From positions 16,270-80,269 of the forward strand of contig NZ_ATAO01000057.1 of the NCBI RefSeq assembly GCF_000455825.1: a stretch of DNA of 64,000 nt. The letters run 5' to 3'. The position numbers were made by a program, and so were the translations under genes. The stretch's first letter is position 1. The number at the start of each line of letters is the position of its first letter. Shown here piece after piece: positions 34,574 through 43,251 of this stretch. Under the pieces are notes generated by a model that was not told the origin of the DNA, did not search any database, and saw only the letters and a program-made list of their open reading frames with translations. The stretch is from Microbacterium maritypicum MF109 (GTDB lineage Bacteria > Actinomycetota > Actinomycetes > Actinomycetales > Microbacteriaceae).

Positions 34574-36427
34574 ATGTCCCCACGCGCTCTCACCCCTCTT
34601 CAGCCTGCTGCGACGCCGGCTGCGCAGATCCGTAATTTCTGTATCATCGCCCACATCGACCACGGCAAGTCGACGCTCGCCGATCGCATGCTCCAGATCA
34701 CCGGAGTCGTCTCCGATCGCGACATGCGCGCGCAGTACCTCGACCGCATGGATATCGAGCGTGAGCGCGGCATCACCATCAAGAGCCAGGCGGTCAGGAT
34801 GCCGTGGGAACTCGATGGCCAGACCGTCGCGCTGAACATGATCGACACGCCCGGCCACGTCGACTTCACGTACGAGGTCTCGCGTTCGCTCGCGGCCTGC
34901 GAGGGAGCGATCCTGCTCGTCGACGCGGCACAGGGCATCGAGGCGCAGACGCTCGCGAACCTCTACCTCGCGCTCGAGAACGACCTCCACATCATCCCGG
35001 TGCTGAACAAGATCGATCTGCCGGCCGCCGACCCGGAGAAGTACGCGAAGGAGCTGGCCTCGCTCATCGGCGGCAAGCCCGAGGATGTCCTTCGCGTCTC
35101 CGGCAAGACCGGCGTCGGCGTCGAGGATCTGCTCGACCGACTGGTGCAGGAGATCCCCGCCCCGACCGGAGACGCGGATGCTCCGGCCCGCGCGATGATC
35201 TTCGACTCCGTGTACGACGCCTACCGCGGAGTGGTCACGTACGTGCGCATGGTGGACGGCAGCCTCTCGCCGCGCGAGCGCATCCAGATGATGTCGACCG
35301 GCGCGAACCACGAGGCGCTCGAGGTGGGCGTGTCGAGCCCAGAACCGACTCCGACCAAGGGACTCGGCGTCGGAGAGGTGGGCTATCTCATCACCGGTGT
35401 GAAGGACGTGCGTCAGTCGAAGGTCGGTGACACGATCACCACGTCCCGGAAGCCGGCCTCCGAGGCCCTTCCCGGTTACACCGACCCGAAGCCGATGGTC
35501 TTCTCGGGCCTGTACCCGATCGACGGCAGCGACTATGCGGAGCTGCGCGAGGCGCTCGACAAGCTGAAGCTCTCTGACGCCTCGCTCGTCTACGAGCCGG
35601 AGACCTCGGTCGCGCTCGGCTTCGGCTTCCGTTGCGGATTCCTCGGGCTGCTGCACCTCGAGATCATCACCGAGCGTCTGGCCCGCGAGTTCAACCTCGA
35701 CCTCATCACGACAGCGCCCAGCGTGATCTACGAGGTGCTCACGAGCGACACCGGCGAGACGGTCACCGTCACCAACCCCAGCGAGTACCCGGACGGGCGC
35801 ATCGGGTCGGTGTCGGAGCCGATGGTCAAGGCTGCGATCCTGCTGCCGAAGGACTACGTCGGCACCGTGATGGAGCTGTGCCAGTCGCGCCGCGGAACGC
35901 TGCTCGGCATGGAGTACTTCTCGGAGGAGCGCGTCGAGCTGCGCTACAACATGCCCCTCGGCGAGATCGTGTTCGACTTCTTCGACCAGCTGAAGTCGAA
36001 GACCCAGGGCTACGCGTCGCTCGACTACGAACCGTCCGGTCAGCAGGAGGCCGACCTCGTCAAGGTCGACATCCTTCTCCAGGGCGAGAAGGTCGACGCC
36101 TTCAGCTCGATCGTGCACCGCGACAAGGCCTACGCCTACGGCACGATGATGGCAGAGCGCCTGCGCAAGCTCATCCCTCGCCAGCAGTTCGAGGTGCCGA
36201 TCCAGGCGGCGATCGGTGCGCGCATCATCGCCCGCGAGACCATCCGTGCGATCCGCAAGGATGTGCTCGCCAAGTGCTACGGCGGTGACATCACCCGCAA
36301 GCGCAAGCTTCTCGAGAAGCAGAAGGAGGGCAAGAAGCGCATGAAGATGGTCGGCCGCGTCGAGGTCCCCCAGGAGGCGTTCATCGCCGCGCTCTCGGGC
36401 GACGTCGAAGGCAAGGACAAGAAGTAG
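34574..36427 (+). CDS. lepA: translation elongation factor 4 (LepA)
   Basis: 617 residues, typical for EF4. G-domain motifs: '[13 protein letters not shown]' (P-loop), 'ERGITI' (switch I), 'DTPGHVDF' (switch II) and 'NKIDLP'. Domains II and III follow, then the LepA-specific C-terminal domain ending '[22 protein letters not shown]'. EF4 is a ribosome GTPase that back-translocates or helps biogenesis of stalled ribosomes. ATG 34574 is chosen over GTG 34568 (two residues longer) because the -10 TACAAT is only three bases from the GTG. Divergent from the ABC importer operon. Confidence 0.97.
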   Translation: MSPRALTPLQPAATPAAQIRNFCIIAHIDHGKSTLADRMLQITGVVSDRDMRAQYLDRMDIERERGITIKSQAVRMPWELDGQTVALNMIDTPGHVDFTYEVSRSLAACEGAILLVDAAQGIEAQTLANLYLALENDLHIIPVLNKIDLPAADPEKYAKELASLIGGKPEDVLRVSGKTGVGVEDLLDRLVQEIPAPTGDADAPARAMIFDSVYDAYRGVVTYVRMVDGSLSPRERIQMMSTGANHEALEVGVSSPEPTPTKGLGVGEVGYLITGVKDVRQSKVGDTITTSRKPASEALPGYTDPKPMVFSGLYPIDGSDYAELREALDKLKLSDASLVYEPETSVALGFGFRCGFLGLLHLEIITERLAREFNLDLITTAPSVIYEVLTSDTGETVTVTNPSEYPDGRIGSVSEPMVKAAILLPKDYVGTVMELCQSRRGTLLGMEYFSEERVELRYNMPLGEIVFDFFDQLKSKTQGYASLDYEPSGQQEADLVKVDILLQGEKVDAFSSIVHRDKAYAYGTMMAERLRKLIPRQQFEVPIQAAIGARIIARETIRAIRKDVLAKCYGGDITRKRKLLEKQKEGKKRMKMVGRVEVPQEAFIAALSGDVEGKDKK

Positions 36428-36498
36428 CGACGTCTGATCGCGCCCTGGGATGTGACGTCCCGCGGCGCGTGGGGGGTGTTCGCTCAGGTAACGCGAAG

Positions 36499-36504
36499 TA
36501 GGGT
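36499..36504 (+). promoter_or_regulatory. -10 hexamer TAGGGT, leaderless start for the 36512 gene and hemW
   Basis: TAGGGT ends seven bases before ATG 36512. It appears to serve both this gene and the overlapping hemW. Confidence 0.58.
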
Positions 36505-36511
36505 GGAAGTC

Positions 36512-37165
36512 ATGCGGCGCGGGACTTTCCGAGACGACACGGTGGACTATGCGGCCGTGGGTGCGACCCATGCGCCCGACCTGATGCAGTACCCACCGGA
36601 GCGCAGCATCCCGGCGGAGGAATCCTGGCGCATCGGCAGTGGGGTCGAACGGTTCCAGACGGCTGGCGAAGCGCTTCTGTCGTGGACGGCGCAGCGTGCG
36701 GCCGGCCTCTCGGTCGAGGACGTGCGACCCGCGCCGGGACCTGCCTACGCCGGAGTGAGCTTCGACGCGGAAGGCAACCCGATCGCTCCGAGCAAGCGAG
36801 ACGTCGAGCCGCGGTACGACGCCGAGGGGATGCCGTTCGTCGGGGCGGGGATGACCCTGCACCTTCGCGGACGCGTCGCCGGCATGCGCGCCGATTCCGA
36901 GCTGCGCGTGATCTCCGTCACCGAGGAGACCCGACGTGTCGGGTTCGTCCTGGGCACGGTCGGCGGATCGGTCGTCAGCGGCGAGGAGTCGTTCGACGTG
37001 GACTGGCGTGAGGACAACGACGAGGTGTGGTTCACCGTCCGGGCCTTCGATGCGCCCAACGGTCTTCTCTACCGCACGATTCCCGCGCTCGTGAAGCGTC
37101 GTCGTCGTGAGCTCTTCGCACGCTACCTCCGGGCGATCTCTCCGCTCTACGCGACCCCGCTCTGA
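36512..37165 (+). CDS. DUF1990 family protein
   Basis: 217 residues, resembling DUF1990 (UPF0548): 'VDYAAVGATH', 'RIGSGVERFQTAGEALLSWTAQRAAGL', 'GAGMTLHLRGRVAGMRADSELRVI' and 'VGFVLGTVGGSVVSGEESFDV' are the recurring blocks, and the C terminus 'RRRRELFARYLRAI' is basic. No catalytic motif is evident; the beta-rich core suggests a START/polyketide-cyclase-like ligand pocket. It shares one base with hemW (TGATG junction), so the two are co-translated. Function unknown. Confidence 0.85.
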   Translation: MRRGTFRDDTVDYAAVGATHAPDLMQYPPERSIPAEESWRIGSGVERFQTAGEALLSWTAQRAAGLSVEDVRPAPGPAYAGVSFDAEGNPIAPSKRDVEPRYDAEGMPFVGAGMTLHLRGRVAGMRADSELRVISVTEETRRVGFVLGTVGGSVVSGEESFDVDWREDNDEVWFTVRAFDAPNGLLYRTIPALVKRRRRELFARYLRAISPLYATPL

Positions 37166-38382
37166 TGGCGGGACCGCTTCCCCTCGGAGATCCCGCGCCA
37201 GCGGACGGGCGCCTGCCGTCCGACCTCGCGATCGACACGGCCGTTCCGTTCTCGGCATACCTGCACATTCCGTTCTGCACGGTGCGCTGCGGGTACTGCG
37301 ACTTCAACACGTACACATCCACCGAGCTGCGCGGGGCGAAGCAGGAGGACTACGCGTCCACGTTGATCTCCGAGATCGCCCTCGCCCGTCGCGTGCTGGA
37401 CGACGCCGGGGCACGGCGGCCGATGGACACGGTCTTCTTCGGTGGAGGTACGCCCACCCTTCTTCCCGCGGGTGACCTCGCACGCATGCTCGACGCGGCG
37501 ACCGACGCGTTCGGCCTGGCCGAGGGTGCGGAGGTCACGGTGGAGGCGAACCCCGACACCGTGACACCTGAGGTGGCCCGCATTCTCGCGGATGCCGGGG
37601 TGACGAGGATGTCGGTGGGGATGCAGTCCGCCGTTCCCCACGTGCTCGCCGCGCTCGATCGCACCCATCGCCCCGAGAACGTGCGCACCGCTGTCGCCGC
37701 CGCGAAGGATGCAGGTCTCGCCGTGAGCGTCGATCTGATCTACGGCGCACCGGGGGAGTCGCTCTCCGACTGGGAGGCCTCTCTCGATGCTGCCCTCGCG
37801 CTCGAACCCGATCACATCTCCGCGTACGCGCTCATCATCGAGGACGGTACGAAGCTGGCCCGCCAGATCCGTCGCGGCGAGGTGCCGACGCCGGACGACG
37901 ACCTGCAGGCCGACATGTACGAGCTCGCCGATGCGCGCCTGGCCGACGGTGGCTTCGACTGGTACGAGGTGAGCAACTGGGCGCGCACGCCTGATCGCCG
38001 GTCGCGGCACAACCTCGCGTACTGGCGGGGGAGCGACTGGTGGGGCTTCGGTCCTGGTGCGCACAGCCACGTCGCCGGCCTGCGGTGGTGGAACGTGAAG
38101 CACCCGGCCGCGTACGCGCAGCGTCTCTCGGCATCCGAGTCTCCGGCAGCCGGCACCGAGCGCCCGGACGAGGAGTCGCGCACGCTCGAGCGCATCCTGC
38201 TGCTCAGTCGTATCCGTGAGGGCATCGCCGTCGACGACGTGCCGAGTGCGAACCGGAGCAGGGTCGCCGGGCTCATGGCCGACGGGCTCGTCGACCCCGT
38301 TGCAGCGCTGCAGGGGCGCATCCAACTGACACTGCGGGGCCGTCTTCTCGCGGATGCCGTGGTCCGCCAGCTGACCGACTGA
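37165..38382 (+). CDS. hemW: radical SAM haem chaperone HemW
   Basis: 405 residues. The radical SAM cluster motif is C38-TVR-C42-GY-C45 followed by DF, exactly the CxxxCxxCDF of HemW, with 'FFGGGTPTLL' and 'VTVEANPDT' for SAM binding. A fourth Cys used by the haem-synthesising coproporphyrinogen dehydrogenase HemN (CxxxCxxCxC) is replaced here by Phe, so the product is the HemW haem-insertion protein rather than HemN. The gene order lepA-DUF1990-hemW-hrcA-dnaJ follows the typical actinobacterial arrangement. Overlaps the previous gene by one base. Confidence 0.94.
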   Translation: MAGPLPLGDPAPADGRLPSDLAIDTAVPFSAYLHIPFCTVRCGYCDFNTYTSTELRGAKQEDYASTLISEIALARRVLDDAGARRPMDTVFFGGGTPTLLPAGDLARMLDAATDAFGLAEGAEVTVEANPDTVTPEVARILADAGVTRMSVGMQSAVPHVLAALDRTHRPENVRTAVAAAKDAGLAVSVDLIYGAPGESLSDWEASLDAALALEPDHISAYALIIEDGTKLARQIRRGEVPTPDDDLQADMYELADARLADGGFDWYEVSNWARTPDRRSRHNLAYWRGSDWWGFGPGAHSHVAGLRWWNVKHPAAYAQRLSASESPAAGTERPDEESRTLERILLLSRIREGIAVDDVPSANRSRVAGLMADGLVDPVAALQGRIQLTLRGRLLADAVVRQLTD

Positions 38383-38395
38383 TTCCTTCTCGGAA

Positions 38396-39814
38396 TCATC
38401 CGGGAAGCAGATCCATGCCCGCTGTCCGCCGCTGCGTCACCGTCGCGCTGTCCGCATCGAAGACACGCGTCCGGCGGTCCGGCCCATAGGCGGGCCACCC
38501 GGGGTCTCCGGCGGTCGCGAACCCGACCCAGGCGGCGTTCATCTCGGCGGCGAGCCGGCGCGGAGCATCGGGACCCGCCAGTCGCTCGGCCTCGGCATCA
38601 TCGAGCCGATCGAACACGAACCCGAGCTCGAGTGCGTGGGCCGCCCGCAGGTCACGCACCGGACTCGGCCAGGCGAACTCGTAGACGTAGGTCGTGTCCG
38701 GGTGGGCCGCCGCCACACGGCTGAGGGGCGCACGCAGCATCATGTCCGTGACGAGCTGCCCGAAGATCTCCCCGGTGATCGCGTCGGGGAATGCGGATCG
38801 GTACGCGGTCACCGCGCGCCGGGGGATGCGTGACAGCAGCCGTGCGGCCTGCAGCTTCATCCCGCCGATGGCGGCCAGCGCCTCCGGCGGGAACCAGAGC
38901 CGATACTCGTCGGTGTTGCTGCCGATGAGGAGCGGGGTGTCGATCTCCCCGAGCACCTCATGCGGCGAGCGGGGAAGGCTCTCGGCGTCGATCGCGAACT
39001 GGAACCCCGGTGCCCCGCCGAGGGGTGACGATCCCGCCGATTGCGCCGTGCGTGCGTCCAGCAGCTGGTCGGGTGTCAGCGCGGCGAAGGCCTCACGGTC
39101 GGCCCGCACACCGAGTCGCTTCGCGATCTGCGCGGTCACTCTTCCTGCCTTCCGCGCGGTCTGGGCGCGAAGTGGGCCGGACTCGATGATCGCGCGGCTG
39201 ATCAGTTCACGGGAGGTGTCCCGCGCGAGGAGACCGGCCACGATCGCGCCACCGGCCGACTCGCCCATGGCGGTGATCTGCGCCGAGTCGCCGCCGAACG
39301 CCTGGACCTCTCGGTGCACCCACTCCAAAGCGGCGGCGGCATCGCGCAGGCCGAGATTCCGCGGGGCGCCGTCCAGCACCGAGAAGCCCTCCGAACCGAG
39401 TCGGTAGTTGATCGAGACGAAGACGAGGCCTGCCGCGGCGAACACGGTGCCGTCGTACAGCGGCAGCGCGGCGGTCCCTCGCTCGAGCGCGCCGCCGTGG
39501 ATCCAGAGCAGGACGGGCGCGCCAGAGGCATCAGCGGGAGCCCACACGTTCGCGGTGAGGATGTCGTCGCCGTCGATGCGCACAGATCCCAGCAGCTCGC
39601 CGATCGCTCCGGCGTAGGGGACCTGGGGTGGTGTCGGCCCGAACTGCGTCGCCTCTCGCACGCCCTCCCAGGCCGGGACGGGTTGCGGTGCGCGGAAGCG
39701 GTTCTCCCCGAACGGCGCCTGGGCATAGGGAATGCCGAGGTAGCGGACCACCCCGGCCTCCTCGGTGCCGCGGACGAGGCCGTTCGACAGGGTGGCCTGG
39801 GGCGAGGTGGTCAT
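38396..39814 (-). CDS. type-B carboxylesterase
   Basis: 472 residues of the carboxylesterase type-B (pnbA-like) family. 'GLVRGTEEAGVVRYLGIPYAQAPFGENRFRAPQ' is the N-terminal signature, 'WIHGGALERGTA' holds the oxyanion hole, 'MGESAGGAIV' the nucleophile Ser, 'NTDEYRLWFP' the acidic member, and 'AHALELGFVF' the expected His region. It should cleave carboxylic esters in the cytoplasm; substrate unknown. ATG 39814 is selected because a minus-strand TAGGAT lies seven bases upstream, although ATG three codons earlier is possible. It is inserted between hemW (convergent) and hrcA (divergent). Confidence 0.9.
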   Translation of the reverse strand: MTTSPQATLSNGLVRGTEEAGVVRYLGIPYAQAPFGENRFRAPQPVPAWEGVREATQFGPTPPQVPYAGAIGELLGSVRIDGDDILTANVWAPADASGAPVLLWIHGGALERGTAALPLYDGTVFAAAGLVFVSINYRLGSEGFSVLDGAPRNLGLRDAAAALEWVHREVQAFGGDSAQITAMGESAGGAIVAGLLARDTSRELISRAIIESGPLRAQTARKAGRVTAQIAKRLGVRADREAFAALTPDQLLDARTAQSAGSSPLGGAPGFQFAIDAESLPRSPHEVLGEIDTPLLIGSNTDEYRLWFPPEALAAIGGMKLQAARLLSRIPRRAVTAYRSAFPDAITGEIFGQLVTDMMLRAPLSRVAAAHPDTTYVYEFAWPSPVRDLRAAHALELGFVFDRLDDAEAERLAGPDAPRRLAAEMNAAWVGFATAGDPGWPAYGPDRRTRVFDADSATVTQRRTAGMDLLPG

Positions 39815-39821
39815 GAGCGTC

Positions 39822-39827
39822 ATCCTA
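39822..39827 (-). promoter_or_regulatory. -10 hexamer TAGGAT, leaderless start for the carboxylesterase
   Basis: Minus-strand TAGGAT, seven bases, then ATG 39814. The hrcA promoter, which uses the same hexamer, lies 43 bases away on the other strand. Confidence 0.55.
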
Positions 39828-39870
39828 GGGTCGTGCGCCCGCGGTACGGAGAATCCCGAGCTGCACGGGG

Positions 39871-39876
39871 TAGGAT
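39871..39876 (+). promoter_or_regulatory. -10 hexamer TAGGAT of the hrcA promoter
   Basis: TAGGAT directly abuts and shares its final T with the CIRCE operator, so HrcA bound to CIRCE would block the transcription start region. Confidence 0.65.
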
Positions 39877-39902
39877 TGGCACTCTGAACGTCCGAGTGCC
39901 AG
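39876..39902 (+). promoter_or_regulatory. CIRCE operator (HrcA binding site)
   Basis: TTGGCACTC, nine bases, GAGTGCCAG. The consensus is TTAGCACTC-N9-GAGTGCTAA; the arms here keep the GCACTC/GAGTGC core and differ at the AT-rich ends. It lies 15 bases before hrcA, giving classic autorepression of hrcA-dnaJ, relieved by heat. Confidence 0.93.
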
Positions 39903-39917
39903 CGGAAGGGAAGGGCG

Positions 39918-40949
39918 ATGGTCACAGAGCGAGGACTCCAGGTTCTCCGAGCGATCGTGCAGGACTACGTCGAGACCCACGAACCCGTCGGCAGCCGCTC
40001 CATCGTCGACCGGCACTCGTTCGGCGTCTCGGCGGCGACGATCCGCAACGACATGGCGCTGCTCGAGGACGAAGAGCTCATCACGGCTCCGCACACCTCG
40101 TCCGGCCGTGTGCCCACCGACAAGGGCTATCGCGTCTTCGTGAACCACCTCGCCCAGCTGCGACCGCTCTCGTCGGCTCAGCGCTCGGCGATCGAGTCCT
40201 TCCTCGGCGAGCCGGCCGACCTCGACGACCTGATGGCGCGAACGGTGCGGGTGCTGACACAGCTGACCGGCCAGGTCGCGCTCGCCCAGTACCCCTCGTT
40301 CGCCCGCGCGCATGTCACGCACGTCGAGCTGGTCGCGCTCGCGCCGAACCGGCTTCTGATCGTGCTCGTGACCGATGCCGGCGGGGTCTCGCAGCGTATG
40401 GCCGTCCTCCCGGAGCCGATCGACGACGCTGACATAGCTGTGCTGCGCGCACGGCTGTCCGCGTCGATCACCGGTCAGGGCATCGGGGAGGCATCCGATC
40501 GGCTGCAGGCGTTGCTGGTCGCCGAGGAGAAGCCCCAGGATGCCGTGCTGCGCACGCTTGCTGCGGTGATCGTCGACGAACTCGGCGGCTTCCGCCAGGA
40601 GCGACTGGTGATGGCGGGAGCGGCGACCCTCGCGCGCCGGGAGCAGGACTTCCGCGGCAGCATCCACCCCCTCCTCGAAGCCATCGAGGAACAGGTGACG
40701 CTCCTGCGTCTGATGAGCGAGATGGTGACCGACGAGCACGGACTCGCCGCGAGCATCGGCACGGAGAACGCCCCGTTCGGCCTGGGCGAGGCGTCGATCG
40801 TCGCCAGCAACTACGCCGCCCCGAGCGGCACGGCGCGCGTCGGAGTGATGGGACCGACGCGCATGGACTACCCGAGCAACCTCGCCGCAGCGCGGGCCGT
40901 GGCCCGCTACCTGTCGCGGATGCTCGATGAAGACGAGGCCGGCCGCTGA
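39918..40949 (+). CDS. hrcA: heat-inducible transcription repressor HrcA
   Basis: 343 residues, usual for the family. N-terminal winged helix: '[30 protein letters not shown]' and '[18 protein letters not shown]', followed by '[18 protein letters not shown]' and the GAF-like effector domain. HrcA binds CIRCE and needs GroE for activity. Ribosome-binding site GGAAGGGAAGGG lies upstream of ATG 39918, and its own CIRCE operator is in place. Followed by dnaJ after 37 bases. Confidence 0.97.
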   Translation: MVTERGLQVLRAIVQDYVETHEPVGSRSIVDRHSFGVSAATIRNDMALLEDEELITAPHTSSGRVPTDKGYRVFVNHLAQLRPLSSAQRSAIESFLGEPADLDDLMARTVRVLTQLTGQVALAQYPSFARAHVTHVELVALAPNRLLIVLVTDAGGVSQRMAVLPEPIDDADIAVLRARLSASITGQGIGEASDRLQALLVAEEKPQDAVLRTLAAVIVDELGGFRQERLVMAGAATLARREQDFRGSIHPLLEAIEEQVTLLRLMSEMVTDEHGLAASIGTENAPFGLGEASIVASNYAAPSGTARVGVMGPTRMDYPSNLAAARAVARYLSRMLDEDEAGR

Positions 40950-40986
40950 CGCGGTCGCCACCGAGACACACGCAAGAAAGGCGATT

Positions 40987-42102
40987 GTGGCGGACCACTA
41001 TGAGGTTCTCGGGGTGTCCCGAGACGCTTCCACCGATGAGATCAAGAAGGCGTACCGGCGCCTCGCCCGGCAGCTGCACCCGGATGTGAACCCGGGAGAG
41101 GACGCGGCGGAGAAGTTCAAGCTCGTCACGCATGCGTACGACGTGCTCAGCGACGACGACTCCCGCCGGCGCTATGACATGGGCGGCGGAGACGGTGCAG
41201 CAGGGAACTTCGGCGGCTTCGGCGGTTTCGGCGACATCTTCGAGACGTTCTTCGGGGCCTCGCAGGGCGGCGGACGTGGCGCGCGTCCGCGTTCGCGTCG
41301 CGAGCGTGGCCAGGACGCCCTCGTCCGCGTGACCCTCGACCTCGGCGATGTGGTGTTCGGTGCGCACCGCGACATCGACGTCGACACCGCGGTGCTGTGC
41401 GAGACGTGTCAGGGATCCTGCTGCCAAGAGGGCACCTCTCCGGTCACCTGCGACATCTGCGGTGGCTCCGGTCACGTGCAGCGTCAGGTGCGCAGCCTGC
41501 TCGGCAACGTCGTGACCTCTCAGCCCTGCGGCACGTGCGAGGGCTACGGCACGACGATCCCTTACCCCTGCGGCACGTGCGGTGGCCAGGGCCGCGTGCG
41601 TTCGCGCCGTACCGTGTCGCTCGACATCCCGGCCGGCGTCGAGACGGGGCTCCGTCTGCAGCTTCCCGGTTCCGGCGAGGTCGGCAAGGCGGGCGGACCG
41701 AACGGAGACCTGTACGTCGAGGTGACGGTTAACCCGCACGCGGCGTTCAGCCGTGAGGGCGACGACCTGCTCGCCACGCTCGAGGTGTCGATGACGGATG
41801 CGATCCTCGGCACGGAGACGAAGATCCAGGGACTGGACGGTGAGGTGGACCTCGAGATCCGTGCCGGTGTGCAGTCCGGCGACGTGCTCACGATCAAGGG
41901 CCGCGGCATCACGCCGCTCCGAGGGACGCAGCGCGGCGATCTGCGGGTCGGCGTGCAGGTGCTGACCCCGACCAGGTTGGACTCCGCGCAGCGAGCCCTG
42001 ATCGAGGACTTCGCCAAGAAGACGAAGTCGCCGGAGCCCCAGCTCGCGCAGTTCCAACAGGGACTGTTCTCGAAGCTCCGCGACCGCTTCCGCAGCCACT
42101 GA
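40987..42102 (+). CDS. dnaJ: chaperone protein DnaJ (DnaJ2 type)
   Basis: 371 residues: J domain with the HPD motif ('[14 protein letters not shown]'), Gly/Phe-rich linker ('[15 protein letters not shown]'), zinc-binding domain with four CxxC-type pairs ('CETCQG', 'CDICGG', 'CGTCEG', 'CGTCGG'), and C-terminal substrate domains. It stimulates DnaK ATPase and delivers unfolded clients. It is the second DnaJ typical of Actinobacteria, controlled with hrcA by CIRCE. GTG 40987 is used because AGAAAGG is at the proper distance and ADHYEVLGV follows; an ATG 20 residues earlier would overlap hrcA. Confidence 0.97.
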   Translation: MADHYEVLGVSRDASTDEIKKAYRRLARQLHPDVNPGEDAAEKFKLVTHAYDVLSDDDSRRRYDMGGGDGAAGNFGGFGGFGDIFETFFGASQGGGRGARPRSRRERGQDALVRVTLDLGDVVFGAHRDIDVDTAVLCETCQGSCCQEGTSPVTCDICGGSGHVQRQVRSLLGNVVTSQPCGTCEGYGTTIPYPCGTCGGQGRVRSRRTVSLDIPAGVETGLRLQLPGSGEVGKAGGPNGDLYVEVTVNPHAAFSREGDDLLATLEVSMTDAILGTETKIQGLDGEVDLEIRAGVQSGDVLTIKGRGITPLRGTQRGDLRVGVQVLTPTRLDSAQRALIEDFAKKTKSPEPQLAQFQQGLFSKLRDRFRSH

Positions 42103-42104
42103 CC

Positions 42105-42833
42105 ATGGCCCTGCATTTCCTCGTCGAGTCGTCGACCGATGCCGGAGTCGGCGACATCGTGTCGTTGACCGGAGCCGAAGCCAAGCACGCGGCCGTCGTA
42201 CGACGGCTTCGCATCGGTGAGGCCGTCACGGTCGGCGACGGTGCCGGAGTGTGGTTGGCCGGTGTCGCCGAGGAGGTGTCGCCCGCTCGCGTCGACGTGC
42301 TCATCGCGGAGCGCATCGAGCGCCCCGCGCCCCGTCCGCGGATCGTCCTGGTGCAGGCGCTCGCGAAGGGCGATCGCGATGAGCTCGCCGTACAGGCCGC
42401 GTGCGAGCTCGGCGTCGACGAGATCGTGCCCTGGCAGGCGAGTCGCAGCGTGTCGCGCTGGGAAGGTCCGAAGGCGGTGAAGGGGAGGGAGCGCTGGGCG
42501 AGCATCGTGCGCGAGGCCGCGAAGCAGGCGCACCGCGCGTGGGTCCCGGCGGTGGTCGCGCCGGTCTCGACGAAGCAACTCGCCGAGCGCGTCAGCTCGC
42601 AGCGTGTTCTGCTCCTCGACCCGAAGGCCCCCGTGCGGTTGTCCGAGATCGTGACGGACGGCCGTGACCTGGTGCTCGTCGTTGGGCCGGAAGGCGGGAT
42701 CTCCGAAGAGGAGCTCCACCGCCTGACGGAGGCGGGGGCCGAGCGCGTGCTCCTGGGCGATACCGTGCTGCGCACCTCGACGGCAGGGCCTGCCGCGATC
42801 GCCGTGCTGTCGGTCGCACTCGGACGATGGTGA
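42105..42833 (+). CDS. rsmE: 16S rRNA (uracil1498-N3)-methyltransferase
   Basis: 242 residues of the SPOUT superfamily. N-terminal PUA-like domain ('LTGAEAKHAAVVRRLRIGEAVTVGDG'), then the knotted methyltransferase: 'LVQALAKGDRDELAVQAACELGVDEIVPW', 'WASIVREAAKQAHRAWVP', 'LVVGPEGGISEEEL' (SAM-binding) and 'VLLGDTVLRTSTAGPAAIAVL'. It methylates U1498 of 16S rRNA in the assembled 30S subunit. Only two bases separate it from dnaJ, so it is under the same CIRCE control. Confidence 0.97.
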   Translation: MALHFLVESSTDAGVGDIVSLTGAEAKHAAVVRRLRIGEAVTVGDGAGVWLAGVAEEVSPARVDVLIAERIERPAPRPRIVLVQALAKGDRDELAVQAACELGVDEIVPWQASRSVSRWEGPKAVKGRERWASIVREAAKQAHRAWVPAVVAPVSTKQLAERVSSQRVLLLDPKAPVRLSEIVTDGRDLVLVVGPEGGISEEELHRLTEAGAERVLLGDTVLRTSTAGPAAIAVLSVALGRW

Positions 42834-42887
42834 ACGCGACTCGCCCGCCTGCCCACGCGCACCGGACTGCGAGCGTGCTGTGGTCAG

Positions 42888-42893
42888 TAGACT
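42888..42893 (+). promoter_or_regulatory. -10 hexamer TAGACT, leaderless start for the HIT gene
   Basis: TAGACT ends seven bases before ATG 42901. It can start transcription of the HIT-phoH-ybeY-CNNM-era run independently of heat-shock control. Confidence 0.6.
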
Positions 42894-42900
42894 TGACGGC

Positions 42901-43251
42901 ATGACGGAACCCTCGATCTTCACGCGCATTCTGAACGGGGAGATCCCTGCCGAGATCATCGGCGAGACCGACCGCCTCTTCGCTCTGCGCGACATCGCGC
43001 CGCAGGCGCCCGTGCATCTGCTCGTGGTGCCGAAGACCGCGGAGTACCGCGACGTGACCGAGCTCGCTGCCGGGGATGCCACTCTGCTGGCCGACATGAT
43101 CGCCTTCGCGGGGGAGCTCGCCGCGGAGCACACCGAAGACGGCGACTTCCGCCTCGTCTTCAACACCGGCGCGAACGCCGGGCAGACCGTGTTCCACGTC
43201 CACGCGCATGTGCTGGGCGGCGGATTGACCGAGAAGAGCGTCGGTGCCTGA
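42901..43251 (+). CDS. HIT family nucleotide-binding protein (HINT type)
   Basis: 116 residues, HINT size. 'FTRILNGEIPAEIIGETDRLFALRDIAPQAPVHLLVVPK' is the conserved N-terminal half and 'GQTVFHVHAHVLGG' carries the His triad (HxHxH). HINT proteins are purine phosphoramidases that hydrolyse AMP-lysine and related compounds. Start ATG 42901 fits both the family and the promoter hexamer. Overlaps phoH by eight bases; the pairing of HIT and phoH is characteristic of this neighbourhood in Actinobacteria. Confidence 0.95.
   Translation: MTEPSIFTRILNGEIPAEIIGETDRLFALRDIAPQAPVHLLVVPKTAEYRDVTELAAGDATLLADMIAFAGELAAEHTEDGDFRLVFNTGANAGQTVFHVHAHVLGGGLTEKSVGA

Noticed and set aside
34463..37258. A 931-codon minus-strand frame opposite lepA
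   Set aside because: Same compositional effect; it crosses a divergent promoter region and two real genes.
38381..38397. GATTCC-N5-GGAATC as a terminator between hemW and the esterase gene
   Set aside because: Only a six-pair stem overlapping both stop codons, without a T tract; too weak to call.
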